Shown: positions 51,845 to 61,311, counted from the stretch's first letter. The stretch is DNA of 64,000 nucleotides from G963663315 sp963663315 (GCA_963663315.1 OY760176.1:620001-684000); one strand, 5' to 3'. A program made the numbers and translations. Notes: generated from the sequence alone by a model not told the origin.

Positions 51845-53362
51845 ATGGAAAAAGAGAATTATGTCGCCGCAATAGATCTTGGATCCAACAGTTTTCATAT
51901 GGTGATTGCCGATGCAGGTGATCACGGCAGCATAAAAATCATGGATCAGGTGAGGGAAATGATCCGATTGAATGCGGGTCTTGACCCGGATCGGAATCTC
52001 TCCGCGGAGGCCCAGCAAAGAGGCCTGGAATGCCTGCACAGGTTCCGTCAATGCCTGACCGGCATTCCAGCTCACCGGATACGGGCTGTCGGTACCAATA
52101 CCTTGAGAAACGCACAAAACAGTGATGCATTCCTGAAATGTGCAGAAGCGGCTCTCGGACACCCGATTTCAGTGGTTTCAGGCCATGAGGAGGCGCGACT
52201 TGTTTATCTTGGTGCAGCGTTTGATCTGTCTACTCGTGGTAAAAAAAGACTGGTTGTCGATATTGGCGGCGGAAGCACCGAACTGATTGTGGGAAAAAGT
52301 CATATACCATTGCACATGGATAGTCTTGAAATCGGCTGTGTCAGCCTGACGCGAAATGTCTTTGACGATGGATGTATCACCAAATCCCGGTTCAAGAGGG
52401 CAAAGAATCTCGTTTCAATGGAATTGCAGCCGGTCATCAGTGCCTACCGCAAGCTGAAATGGCAGGAAGCCGTCGGCACATCGGGAACGATTAAGGCAGT
52501 AGACAAGGTCGCGAGGGAATTGGGTATAGAGCAGGACTGGGTATCCGCAAAAAGCATGGCTGAAGTAAAAAAATGGATTCTGGATGCGAAGTACAGTCAC
52601 TCACTCAGCCATGTTTCTGATCAACGAAAGCCAGTATTTGCGGCTGGGTTCGTGATTCTTTCGACAATTTTCGAGGAGCTTGGAATCAATAGAATGGATA
52701 TTTCACAGGGCGCCTTGAGGGAAGGGGTTGCCTATGATCTGATTGGCCGGTTGCACGATGAAGATTCGAGATTTCACGGGGTGGCTTCGTTAGTAACGCA
52801 GTTCAAGACTGACCCGGAGCAGGCGAACCGGGTTCAGAATCTGTCAATCCGTTTTCTCGATCAGGTCAAGGACGACTGGGACCTGCAGGAAAATCTCAAC
52901 TATAAGTTGCTTTACTGGTCAGCACGATTGCATGAGATCGGAATTTCTGTTTCCTACGATCAATATCACCTGCATAGCGCCTATATCATCGAACACAGCA
53001 ATATGGATGGGTTTTCCAGGCAGATCCAGAAAGTACTGGCGCTGCTGGTCAGATGCCATCGACTTAAGATAGATATCGATGCCATTGCAAGATTGCCCGA
53101 TGAATGGGTGGAGCGGATAACCAGACTGATTATTCTGCTCAGACTGGCTGTGGCGTTCTATCGCAGTCGCTCGGATGTTGATTTATTCGGCATTCTGATT
53201 AAAGTCAGTAACAGACAGGTGATTGTTTCCTTCCCGAAAGACTGGGGCAAGGCCAATCCTCTCACGGTATTCGATCTTGAAAATGAAAAGCTCGTTTTTG
53301 AATCCATGGGGTATGGGTTGGAGGTCGGTTCTAACGGTACAGCCCGATTTCAGAAGGCCTGA
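51845..53362 (+). CDS. ppx: exopolyphosphatase, Ppx/GppA family
   Basis: Processive hydrolase of inorganic polyphosphate (505 residues), possibly also pppGpp. The actin-like ATPase fold is visible: AAIDLGSNSFHMVIADAGDH at the start, RAVGTNTLRNAQNSDAFL, VISGHEEARLVYLGA-type sequence (here VVSGHEEARLVYLGAAFD), LVVDIGGGSTELIVGK and EAVGTSGTIKAVDKVAREL. The C-terminal HD-like helical domain (about 310-505) is present as in E. coli Ppx. The 3' end overlaps the convergent phosphoglycerate-mutase-like gene by 32 bases. Confidence 0.95.
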   Translation: MEKENYVAAIDLGSNSFHMVIADAGDHGSIKIMDQVREMIRLNAGLDPDRNLSAEAQQRGLECLHRFRQCLTGIPAHRIRAVGTNTLRNAQNSDAFLKCAEAALGHPISVVSGHEEARLVYLGAAFDLSTRGKKRLVVDIGGGSTELIVGKSHIPLHMDSLEIGCVSLTRNVFDDGCITKSRFKRAKNLVSMELQPVISAYRKLKWQEAVGTSGTIKAVDKVARELGIEQDWVSAKSMAEVKKWILDAKYSHSLSHVSDQRKPVFAAGFVILSTIFEELGINRMDISQGALREGVAYDLIGRLHDEDSRFHGVASLVTQFKTDPEQANRVQNLSIRFLDQVKDDWDLQENLNYKLLYWSARLHEIGISVSYDQYHLHSAYIIEHSNMDGFSRQIQKVLALLVRCHRLKIDIDAIARLPDEWVERITRLIILLRLAVAFYRSRSDVDLFGILIKVSNRQVIVSFPKDWGKANPLTVFDLENEKLVFESMGYGLEVGSNGTARFQKA

Positions 53363-54605
53363 AATTGGACAGACAACCCATCGCATCGAGTACCGAGATC
53401 AAATAACCATGTGCGGTTATTCTGCCGAGAGAGCCTGATATACAGTCGGTCTCGTTATATCTATCCACCCGATCCCTTCTTCCGAGAGGGTTATAGATGG
53501 TCACAGGCACCGGGTCTCCGTTGTGTTCTCCGTAATTGGAATCGGTAGAATGGTCCGCACAAATCCCGACCACCAGATCACTTGTATCTATTCCTTCAAG
53601 TGCGGAATCGAAGCGTGAAATCAGGTCTGCTTTTGCTTTCGGGTCACGGTCGTGTGCCGCGATATCCATTCCCTTGATGTGAATGTATACCAGATCATGG
53701 GTTTGCATGGCCTCCATTGCCAGGCTGAGTTTCCTGTCCAGGTCGGTATCAGGCAGGGAGGTGAAAGCAGGGTCATTAATTGTCAAAAACCCGAGCAGTT
53801 TGCCCAATCCGATAATGGTGCTTTCACCAGCAACGACAGCGGCCGACAAATTCAGGTAGGCATGCAGATTCCTGAAATCCCGGTGAATTCCTGCACCACG
53901 GGTAATTACTGCGTTGGCAGGCAACTCTCCTGCCCTGACTCTGTCGCTGTTGACCGGATGACTGTTCAGGATATCATGGGATTTCTCGATAAATCGGTTG
54001 ACTGCCTGTGCGGTGCGAACGGCATCCTTGTCCGTGGCGCAGATTGCATGACATCCGAGAATTCCCTTTTCGATGTTCTTTCCACCCGGGTCGGTGTCAC
54101 TGACCAGTGCCGAAAGTTCAAGTCCTCTTAGCCGAAGTACACAGCGATGTTGAGTGGCGGGGTACAGCGATGCTGTTATTTCATCCCCGACCTGAATGTT
54201 GTGCAGGGAATCACAGAGCGGTATGACATCCTGACTGATTCTGCCAGCCCGTCTGTCACGGATGCGGTAATGAGTGCCTTGTTTTTCAACGGTTGCCAGA
54301 TTGGAGCGAAATAATAGATCACCCGCTCTTGAGGCCAGCCCGATTCCCGATGCTTCTATCGGCCCTCTGCACAGTTTGACTGCATCGTCCGGAGGTAACC
54401 CAAACAGAATGCCGACGCCCGTATGGGTATCCACCGGCAATCCTGGCAGCAGCGGGTCCATCAGTCCCGATTGTCCGTTTTGCGCCAACTGATCCAATAC
54501 CGGAGTGCTGGCATACTCAAGTGGAGTCAGACCACCGAGTTGCGGACTTGGACGATCACCTAATCCATCGAGAATGATTATCAGGCCTTTTAAACGATTG
54601 TGCAT
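53331..54605 (-). CDS. archaeal-type phosphoglycerate mutase family protein (apgM-like)
   Basis: Alkaline-phosphatase-superfamily protein of 424 residues resembling archaeal cofactor-independent phosphoglycerate mutase: IIILDGLGDRPSPQLGGLTP (Asp13 metal ligand), GPIEASGIGLASRAGDLLFR, LVYIHIKGMDIAAHDRDPKA and CADHSTDSNYGEHNGDPVPV with the other metal ligands. In archaeal enzymes the nucleophile Ser is in GSDTAHL; here the aligned stretch reads PVDTHTG (residues 57-63), so Ser is replaced by Val and one of the Thr may serve instead. Its activity may therefore differ from plain mutase. It is 28 bases downstream of the 2-phosphoglycerate-kinase-like gene on the same strand. Confidence 0.82.
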   Translation of the reverse strand: MHNRLKGLIIILDGLGDRPSPQLGGLTPLEYASTPVLDQLAQNGQSGLMDPLLPGLPVDTHTGVGILFGLPPDDAVKLCRGPIEASGIGLASRAGDLLFRSNLATVEKQGTHYRIRDRRAGRISQDVIPLCDSLHNIQVGDEITASLYPATQHRCVLRLRGLELSALVSDTDPGGKNIEKGILGCHAICATDKDAVRTAQAVNRFIEKSHDILNSHPVNSDRVRAGELPANAVITRGAGIHRDFRNLHAYLNLSAAVVAGESTIIGLGKLLGFLTINDPAFTSLPDTDLDRKLSLAMEAMQTHDLVYIHIKGMDIAAHDRDPKAKADLISRFDSALEGIDTSDLVVGICADHSTDSNYGEHNGDPVPVTIYNPLGRRDRVDRYNETDCISGSLGRITAHGYLISVLDAMGCLSNFRPSEIGLYR

Positions 54606-54633
54606 TCAAGTATCCTGATTCCGATTTTCCGAT

Positions 54634-55824
54634 TCAAGTGTACTGATTCCTGAGAGATATGATTTCCCCCTGATATCTGGCTGATATGGTTTGAATAATG
54701 ATCTTTATGAGATCCAGCGAAGTCTCGGTAATATCCCGGTTATCGATAATTTCGATATCTTCATTATCCGCCTCGAAAAGCAATGCAGTCTGTAGTTGCC
54801 AGATTTCATCCAGATTCTGCAAATACCGTTTTGCCCTGCGCTGCGTGTTTTTGGATGAACGGCCTTTTATAAATCTCTTCAATCTGTTCCGGTCGAGTAC
54901 AGCAAGACACACCGGTACGACCACCATGTCACTCCTGGAATTAATTCGATTCAAAAGTGAAGGGCGAACATGCACTCCTTCCACGATCATCGATACATTT
55001 TCATTGCATGCCCTCTGTATGACTGCTTCGCAAGCGACCTCTACCATTTCTGATTGCATCTGAAATCCATATAAAAGACGATCATCGGCATTGATGCCGA
55101 TATCCGCAATGTTGATCGCCTTGCCCGCCTTGAACGTAGAGGTATGCAGTGAAGGAGAAACTTTTGCCGGGATCGTGATTCGCATCACCTCCCTTAACAT
55201 ATCGGTAGACTGGGTCCGCACAATCCCGAGCCGGTTTGCAACTTCGGTCGCGATGGTACTTTTACCGCTTCCGGGCGCCCCTCCGATCAACAGAAATAAA
55301 GGGATGCTGTTTTCCAGGATAAATCTCCACAGCAGATAATTGTCGGCATGTTTTTGATCGACACGCTGCCTGATCACAGAGTAGGTCAGCCCAGTCAGAT
55401 CCCGTGAGGAGATTTCACGCGTTTTGTTGCTGACCAGATGGCTGTGAACCTGGCGGGTAATGGCATTACATTTTGCGTTATCGATTGCACAGCTTTGCAG
55501 CCTTTGAACATGGATTGCCCGGGAAAAAGGATCAGAACTGCCATCTCCACTTATTACGCGGATGTTCTCCTTTGTAATATCCTCTTTTTTATATCTTGAA
55601 AGTACAGCGCCTGGATAGTCGTCCGTTAAAATCTCTACTATCCGGTCCCTTAATTCGATCGTACTCACTTCGCCATACTCATCAAACTCTTCCTTAAGAT
55701 TGCTGGCAACACGATAGGCATCGATGAACTCAAGACCTGCCTGATGCAATGATTTGGTCAACATTCCGCGCAAAAAGGGAACCCGCGTTTCATTCTCCTG
55801 GTCGACGACGACAAGTTTAGACAT
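54634..55824 (-). CDS. 2-phosphoglycerate kinase-like protein (ATP-cone + P-loop kinase)
   Basis: Protein of 396 residues in two parts. Residues 1-90 form an ATP-cone-like domain (KLVVVDQENETRVPFLRGML; IDAYRVASNLKEEFDEYGEV). The second part is a P-loop kinase with Walker A GGAPGSGKST at 181-190, then VANRLGIVRTQSTDMLREVM and VSMIVEGVHVRPSLLNRI. This arrangement is that of archaeal 2-phosphoglycerate kinase, which makes 2,3-bisphosphoglycerate, the precursor of a thermoprotectant in methanogens. In a gammaproteobacterium the real substrate is open. It is 7 bases after prc and before an apgM-like gene, all read leftward. Confidence 0.75.
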   Translation of the reverse strand: MSKLVVVDQENETRVPFLRGMLTKSLHQAGLEFIDAYRVASNLKEEFDEYGEVSTIELRDRIVEILTDDYPGAVLSRYKKEDITKENIRVISGDGSSDPFSRAIHVQRLQSCAIDNAKCNAITRQVHSHLVSNKTREISSRDLTGLTYSVIRQRVDQKHADNYLLWRFILENSIPLFLLIGGAPGSGKSTIATEVANRLGIVRTQSTDMLREVMRITIPAKVSPSLHTSTFKAGKAINIADIGINADDRLLYGFQMQSEMVEVACEAVIQRACNENVSMIVEGVHVRPSLLNRINSRSDMVVVPVCLAVLDRNRLKRFIKGRSSKNTQRRAKRYLQNLDEIWQLQTALLFEADNEDIEIIDNRDITETSLDLIKIIIQTISARYQGEIISLRNQYT

Positions 55825-55831
55825 ATCTGCT

Positions 55832-57976
55832 TTATTCGTCTGGTAGAGAATTCAGACTTGTGTGCAGTCTCGTGTAACGTTCGAAATCAAGCAATATCCT
55901 TGCGCTCTCGACCAGAAATGGATCAGTTCGATTCCTGGAAGCATTGCCGGGATTTGCAAAGCTGTCGTTTTGAGCCTCTTCGGCATCCAGCGATTCAACT
56001 GACAGCAGCGCTTTTTTGCCTAATCCGGTTCGCCTCGCGTTTTCCAGATCAAGCCGCTGCTGATCCCGAATTTTTCTCAACTGCTGGCGTTTCTCCTCGG
56101 ACAGGGGAACCGTTTTCGTTTGTCTGATAATCCGGTTGAACAGATTTACTTCCCGGGCGTAAGTGAACTCGGGATTTTCTTTTACCCGCCGCTGATGCTC
56201 GAAAATGATTCGATCCATCACATTGGGACCCGGTCTGGATCGATAGGGCAGGAATGCAACCGATCCGATCTGGCGCCAGGGAATGGCATTGTCATTACTG
56301 CGTTCGCCGGATTCGTTGTCCGTTTCACTGATATTCCATGTGATGTCAGGAGTGACACCGCGATACTGGGTGCTGTCGCCGTTGACTCTGAAGAACTGGG
56401 CGATGGTTAATTTGAGTTCTCCGAGATCAACATCCGAATCATGGTGGTTGTTCAGATTCACGAGGTTTTGAACGGTGCCCTTGCCAAAGGTCGGCTCTCC
56501 AAGAATCAATCCGCGGTTGTAATCCTGGATCGCCCCCGCGAAAATCTCAGAAGCGCTGGCACTGTATTGATCAACCAATACCGCAAGGGGGCCATCATAA
56601 TTGATCGCAGGGTCCGGGTCACGATCTATCTCGGTGCCGTTGGTAAATTTAACCTGTACGACCGGGCCTGTACGAATGAACAATCCGGTCAATGCGATTG
56701 CTTCGTTGAGTGCGCCACCGCCATTACCCCGCAAATCCATGATCAGGCCGTCCGTGTTTTCATGTTCAAGCTCGGCCAGGAGTTTTTTGACATCCCGGGT
56801 AGTACTTCGGTAATCAGGGTTATTGACATTTCTGCCAGCGAAATCGGTATAGAACGAAGGCAGTCGAATTACGCCTATTCTGGAAGTAATGTTATCGGTG
56901 GTAATGTCAATGATCTTTTTTGTTGCCGCCTGTTCTTCAAGTTTGATTTCGTCTCTGACGATAGCGATGATTTCCGGCTCGCTGTCCAGGCCATTTTCAG
57001 AGGGAAGGATTTCCAGATTGACGGTAGACCCCTTCGACCCTCTGATCAGTGTCACGACATCGTCTAGCCGCCATCCAATGACGTCGACAATATCCTCGTC
57101 TCCTTGTCCAACCCCGATGATTCGGTCACCGGAATCAAGCTTTCCGGACAGGGCTGCGGGTCCTCCGGGAATGACTTTCCTTATCACGGTATATTCATTG
57201 TCGTTTTGCAGAACTGCGCCGATTCCTTCCAGCGACAACCGCATCTGGATCATGAAATTTTCGGCTCCCCTTGGAGAATGATAAGCGGTATTGGGCTCAA
57301 TGCCCGAAAGATAGGAATTGATAAAACTCTGAAAAACATCTTCACTCTTCAACTGTCCCGTTCTTCGTGCAATATGAATGTATCGATTTTTCAGAGTGTC
57401 CTTGATCTCATACTCTGATTTATTTGTCAGGCGCAGGTTGATAATGTCGTTTTTGATTCGCTTGCGCCAGTTATCATTGAGTTCGGCAATATCCTGTGCC
57501 CAGTGAGCCTCTTCGCGGTCCAGTAAATACTCCTCGTCAATCGTGAAATCGAAGGGTTGGTTCAGTCTTTCAATGGCAAATTCAATCCGCTGATTCACCC
57601 GGGTCCGGTAAATCGTGAAAATGGCGAAGGCGGGCTTCAGGAAGCCGTTATGGATGTAGTCATCGAATTCATGTTTCAGGGTTTCGATCTGGTCAATATC
57701 TTCCTTGAGAAAAAAACTTTTCGACGAATCCAGTCGATTAATATAATTATCCAGGATTTTCTCGGAAAACCGGTCATCCAGAGGGACCTGGTGAAAATGC
57801 CGGGCTTTGATAATGGCATTGATCAGGGCCGTAATTGTCGCCTGCGTAGTATAGTTTCCCGAAATTTCCGTCTGCTCGAGTTCGCTCAGCTCGGAAGCAG
57901 GGGCATTGATGTTGAACAGGAGCGCCAGACCTGATGCAAACAGGAATTTACTGAATTTGGTATTCATCGTTGGCAT
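55832..57976 (-). CDS. prc: carboxy-terminal processing (tail-specific) protease Prc
   Basis: Periplasmic S41 serine protease of 714 residues with an N-terminal signal (FASGLALLFNINAPASE). An N-terminal helical domain (about 40-230) is followed by a PDZ domain (about 245-330; SLEGIGAVLQNDNEYTVIRK, SGKLDSGDRIIGVGQGDEDI) and the catalytic domain with Ser in YSASASEIFAGAIQDYNRG and Lys in LGEPTFGKGTVQNLVNLNN. A C-terminal extension (about 580-714) is also as in E. coli Prc. It trims penicillin-binding protein 3, lipoproteins and hydrolases. Either Met1 or Met4 may start it. Confidence 0.96.
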   Translation of the reverse strand: MPTMNTKFSKFLFASGLALLFNINAPASELSELEQTEISGNYTTQATITALINAIIKARHFHQVPLDDRFSEKILDNYINRLDSSKSFFLKEDIDQIETLKHEFDDYIHNGFLKPAFAIFTIYRTRVNQRIEFAIERLNQPFDFTIDEEYLLDREEAHWAQDIAELNDNWRKRIKNDIINLRLTNKSEYEIKDTLKNRYIHIARRTGQLKSEDVFQSFINSYLSGIEPNTAYHSPRGAENFMIQMRLSLEGIGAVLQNDNEYTVIRKVIPGGPAALSGKLDSGDRIIGVGQGDEDIVDVIGWRLDDVVTLIRGSKGSTVNLEILPSENGLDSEPEIIAIVRDEIKLEEQAATKKIIDITTDNITSRIGVIRLPSFYTDFAGRNVNNPDYRSTTRDVKKLLAELEHENTDGLIMDLRGNGGGALNEAIALTGLFIRTGPVVQVKFTNGTEIDRDPDPAINYDGPLAVLVDQYSASASEIFAGAIQDYNRGLILGEPTFGKGTVQNLVNLNNHHDSDVDLGELKLTIAQFFRVNGDSTQYRGVTPDITWNISETDNESGERSNDNAIPWRQIGSVAFLPYRSRPGPNVMDRIIFEHQRRVKENPEFTYAREVNLFNRIIRQTKTVPLSEEKRQQLRKIRDQQRLDLENARRTGLGKKALLSVESLDAEEAQNDSFANPGNASRNRTDPFLVESARILLDFERYTRLHTSLNSLPDE

Positions 57977-58071
57977 ATATCGTTAGAGCTTCTTGATTCG
58001 ATCATATCATTTTTCGGTGTCGGCAAATATCCGTTCCGGATTCAGGGCCAGCGCGGGGCATCTGCAGGATT

Positions 58072-59016
58072 CTACGGTTGCTTCCTTAAATTCCACAAGC
58101 CGACACTGAGGCTATGACTATCTGATCCCGCAGGCGACAATTGTTCGGCGCTGATCAGGTTGAGTCCACAATATCCGGCCCACTGTGAAATCGACTGCGG
58201 TGATATTCCAAGGCGGCGGTGGGCATGTTTTTCCCTGAGAAATTCCAGGTTATGGGGGAGAAAATCGACGATGATCAGTTGACCGTGTGCGCGCAATACT
58301 CTGGTTGCTTCCCTGATTATTTTATCCGGTCTGTCCAGATAATGTAATACCTGATGGATTGTGATGGCATCGACGGAATTGTCTTCCAGGATCAGATTGC
58401 CAATGTCCTGATGCCGGACCGAGCAATTCCTTGCACCTGCCGTATCCAGGTTGGAGCGGGCAAGCATCAGCATTTCCCTGGTTATGTCGATGCCGATTCC
58501 CTTTTTGATATAGGGAGAGAAAATTTCGAGAATTCTCCCTGTACCTGTGCCAAGGTCAAGGAACAGGTCCGGATATTCGATATCAAGACAGTCAATCAGT
58601 TTTTTCTCGACATAACTTTCCGGTACGGCGAGTCTGCGAATCGTATCCCACTCCGCTGCATTTTTACGAAAGTATTCAGCAGACATGGCTGCATTTCTGC
58701 TTTTGATCCTTTTTAGCCGTTGTTGATCCAGGGCGATATCGATATCCTGCATGTCGGTCAAATCCAGAACACTTGAAATAAATTCGGCCGTTTTCCCGGT
58801 ATCCGCGATTCTGTGAAACACCCATGAACCCTCCTGATAGCGCTGCAGTAACCCGGCATCACACAGCAATTTCAAATGGCGGCTGACCCTTGGCTGGCTT
58901 TGTTCCAGTATTTCCATCAGCTCGGAAACAGTCAGTTCACTGTTGCGCAAAACCGATAGTATGCGCAACCGGGTGACTTCGGCTGCGGCACGAAGCACAG
59001 TAAGCAGAGGTCTCAT
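58072..59016 (-). CDS. ArsR-type regulator fused to SAM-dependent methyltransferase
   Basis: Fusion protein of 314 residues from ATG 59016 (the frame runs on upstream to 59118). Residues 1-90 are a winged-helix ArsR domain: VTRLRILSVLRNSELTVSEL, then the recognition helix in QSQPRVSRHLKLLCDAGLLQ. Residues about 130-314 are a class-I methyltransferase with motif I DLFLDLGTGTGRILEIFSP, then GIGIDITREMLMLARSNLD and VDAITIHQVLHYLDRPDKI. Such fusions usually sit beside metF/ahcY and sense the S-adenosylmethionine cycle. Here the neighbour is the pst operon, divergently read, so the target may differ. No metal-binding Cys pair is seen. Confidence 0.85.
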   Translation of the reverse strand: MRPLLTVLRAAAEVTRLRILSVLRNSELTVSELMEILEQSQPRVSRHLKLLCDAGLLQRYQEGSWVFHRIADTGKTAEFISSVLDLTDMQDIDIALDQQRLKRIKSRNAAMSAEYFRKNAAEWDTIRRLAVPESYVEKKLIDCLDIEYPDLFLDLGTGTGRILEIFSPYIKKGIGIDITREMLMLARSNLDTAGARNCSVRHQDIGNLILEDNSVDAITIHQVLHYLDRPDKIIREATRVLRAHGQLIIVDFLPHNLEFLREKHAHRRLGISPQSISQWAGYCGLNLISAEQLSPAGSDSHSLSVGLWNLRKQP

Positions 59017-59122
59017 GTGGTTTGCGGGCTTTATTGGGTGATATAAATTTATCCTTGTATCATATCCGATCAGGTATACACCTCGTTTCATCCTGAAGAT
59101 TGAATCTGAATTTGCCATTAAA

Positions 59123-59147
59123 CTGTAATGTAATACTGTAATACTGG
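59123..59147 (+). promoter_or_regulatory. candidate Pho-box-like direct repeats before pstS
   Basis: CTGTAAT occurs at 59123-59129 and 59136-59142, and TAATACTG is repeated back to back at 59131-59138 and 59139-59146. The hexamer half-site CTGT(A/C)AT is that of PhoB boxes, but the 13-base period differs from the usual 11. The location, 37-61 bases before pstS, fits a PhoB-activated promoter. Confidence 0.4.
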
Positions 59148-59183
59148 CGCCAAATCATTATTTACCAACTACGGAGTTGAACC

Positions 59184-60224
59184 ATGCGAAAAAGTGTTAT
59201 TTCAGTTGCCTTGGCAGCATTCGTGGCAGGCACGGGTTCTGCCCAGGCCGACCGCAATTATATTCAGATTGTCGGGTCATCGACAGTTTATCCGTTTGCG
59301 ACGGTGGTAGCGGAGAAATTCGGCAAAACCAGCGACTTCAAGACGCCCATCATCGAATCAACCGGTTCGGGTGGTGGCATGAAATTGTTTTGTGCCGGTG
59401 TGGGTGATTCTCACCCGGATATTACCAATGCTTCACGTCGAATCAAGTCCTCTGAATTCGAAAAGTGTCAGGCCAATGGCGTGACCGATGTTATAGAAGT
59501 AAAGGTGGGTTACGACGGCATTGTATTGGGTAATTCCAACGAAGTTGGTCAGTTGGAATTAACCCGAAGGGATATTTTCTTAGCCCTGGCCAAAGATGTT
59601 CCAAATCCGGATGGCAGCGAATCAATCATTCCCAATCCTTACTCTACCTGGAAAGAGGTCAATGCAGCGCTGCCGGATGTAGAAATTGAAGTCCTGGGGC
59701 CGCCTCCCACATCGGGTACCCGTGACGCCTTTGTTGAACTCGCCCTTGAAGGGGGTTGCAAGTCCTTTAAATGGATCAAGGCCATGGAAAAGCAGGATAA
59801 AAACGCATACAAGGTGCTTTGCCATACCGTTCGCGAAGACGGGGCTTATGTAGAAGTAGGGGAAAATGACAACCTGATCGTGCAAAAACTGCGGGAAAAC
59901 AAAAAAGCGCTCGGTGTATTCGGCTTCAGCTTCCTTGATCAGAATTCTGATGTAATCCAGGGTTCACTGGTTGATGGTGTCCCACCTGAATTCGAAGCCA
60001 TTGCAGATGGTTCATACCCGGTTTCACGCCCGCTTTACTTCTATGCCAAAAAAGCGCACGTCGGTATGATCGCGGGTATCGCCGAATTCATGGCTGAGTT
60101 TACCGACGAAGCGGCTTTTGGCGAAGAAGGTTATCTGGTTGATAAGGGTTTGATTCCAATGCCAACCGCCGAAAGAAAGAAATATCGGGCGGATACGGCC
60201 AATCTGACTCCACTCCAAATGTGA
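59184..60224 (+). CDS. pstS: phosphate ABC transporter, substrate-binding protein PstS
   Basis: Periplasmic phosphate receptor of 346 residues with a signal peptide of about 22 residues (SVALAAFVAGTGSAQA, cleaved after Ala). The mature start is IQIVGSSTVYPFATVVAEKF, the classic phosphate-binding strand, with IIESTGSGGGMKLFCAG and PDITNASRRIKSSEFEKCQ as further ligand loops. GPPPTSGTRDAFVELALEGG is the second phosphate loop. It belongs to the Vibrio/Pseudomonas type rather than the E. coli type. A terminator-like hairpin separates it from pstC. Confidence 0.96.
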   Translation: MRKSVISVALAAFVAGTGSAQADRNYIQIVGSSTVYPFATVVAEKFGKTSDFKTPIIESTGSGGGMKLFCAGVGDSHPDITNASRRIKSSEFEKCQANGVTDVIEVKVGYDGIVLGNSNEVGQLELTRRDIFLALAKDVPNPDGSESIIPNPYSTWKEVNAALPDVEIEVLGPPPTSGTRDAFVELALEGGCKSFKWIKAMEKQDKNAYKVLCHTVREDGAYVEVGENDNLIVQKLRENKKALGVFGFSFLDQNSDVIQGSLVDGVPPEFEAIADGSYPVSRPLYFYAKKAHVGMIAGIAEFMAEFTDEAAFGEEGYLVDKGLIPMPTAERKKYRADTANLTPLQM

Positions 60225-60250
60225 AATATAACTTTACGCTAGTGTATTAT

Positions 60251-60282
60251 GCGACCATCTGGTAACGGGTGGTCGCTTTTTT
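60251..60282 (+). terminator. terminator/attenuator between pstS and pstC
   Basis: GCGACCA and TGGTCGC form a 7-bp GC-rich stem with a 12-base loop followed by six T. Partial read-through would give much more PstS than permease. Confidence 0.75.
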
Positions 60283-60306
60283 ATGCGAAACTGAAAAAAC
60301 ACAATA

Positions 60307-61311
60307 ATGAACATTTTGTCGCTGCTTTTTGTGTTATTTGTTCTCGCTCCGTGCCTGATGCTTGTTGCACTGAACCTGAGCAGGAAAAACCGGGCTTTAA
60401 GAAACAGGATTGAAAAGGTTATCAAGACGTTTTTGTTCTCCTGCACCAGTATTGCCGTTCTCACAACCATTGGTATCGTATTATCCGTACTTTTTGAATC
60501 GATTCGATTCTTCAATATTATTCCAATAACCGACTTTCTGTTTGGATTGGAGTGGTCCCCGCAAACAGCAATTCGCTCCGATCAGGTTGGATCATCAGGC
60601 TCATTTGGAGCCGTGCCCCTGTTTGCAGGCACGTTTCTGATTACCCTGATTGCAATGTTGATTTCTGTGCCATTAGGACTGATGTCGGCAATTTATCTGT
60701 CGGAATATGCGAACCGGCACATGCGTGCATTCGGCAAACCTCTGCTTGAGATTCTGGCCGGAATTCCAACTGTGGTTTACGGGTTCTTCGCAGCTTTGAC
60801 GGTTGCGCCACTGATCCGTAATTCACTGGAATCCTTTGGTTTGAGTGTTTCCAGCGAAAGCGCTCTGGCGGCTGGAGTGGTAATGGGAGTCATGATTCTG
60901 CCCTTCGTGTCGTCTCTGTCGGATGATGTGATAAATGCCGTGCCCCAGTCATTGCGCGATGGTTCCTATGGACTTGGTGCGACCCGGTCGGAGACGATTC
61001 GCAGGGTGGTCCTGCCGACTGCGCTGCCGGGGATTGTCGGTAGCATTCTGCTGGCGGTTTCGCGTGCAATCGGCGAAACCATGATCGTGGTGATGGCAGC
61101 AGGGCTGGCAGCCAACCTGACTGCCAACCCGTTTGAATCGGTAACGACCGTTACCGTGCAGATCGTCACCCTGCTGATCGGAGATCAGGAATTCGACAGC
61201 CCGAAAACCCTGGCGGCGTTTGCATTGGGACTGACATTGTTCGCGATTACCCTGATCTTCAATGTCATTGCATTGAAGGTGGTCAGGAGATACAAGGAGC
61301 AATACGAATGA
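60307..61311 (+). CDS. pstC: phosphate ABC transporter permease PstC
   Basis: Inner-membrane permease of 334 residues. The N-terminal helices precede a periplasmic loop (PITDFLFGLEWSPQ). The ABC coupling region has GASPLG-type EAA sequence SLRDGSYGLGATRSETIRRV followed by VLPTALPGIVGSILLAVSRA. SLPSYL-like ISVPLGLMSAIYLSEYANRH is the conserved helix of PstC/PstA. Its stop overlaps pstA by ATGA. It pairs with PstA as the membrane channel of the high-affinity phosphate importer. Confidence 0.94.
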   Translation: MNILSLLFVLFVLAPCLMLVALNLSRKNRALRNRIEKVIKTFLFSCTSIAVLTTIGIVLSVLFESIRFFNIIPITDFLFGLEWSPQTAIRSDQVGSSGSFGAVPLFAGTFLITLIAMLISVPLGLMSAIYLSEYANRHMRAFGKPLLEILAGIPTVVYGFFAALTVAPLIRNSLESFGLSVSSESALAAGVVMGVMILPFVSSLSDDVINAVPQSLRDGSYGLGATRSETIRRVVLPTALPGIVGSILLAVSRAIGETMIVVMAAGLAANLTANPFESVTTVTVQIVTLLIGDQEFDSPKTLAAFALGLTLFAITLIFNVIALKVVRRYKEQYE

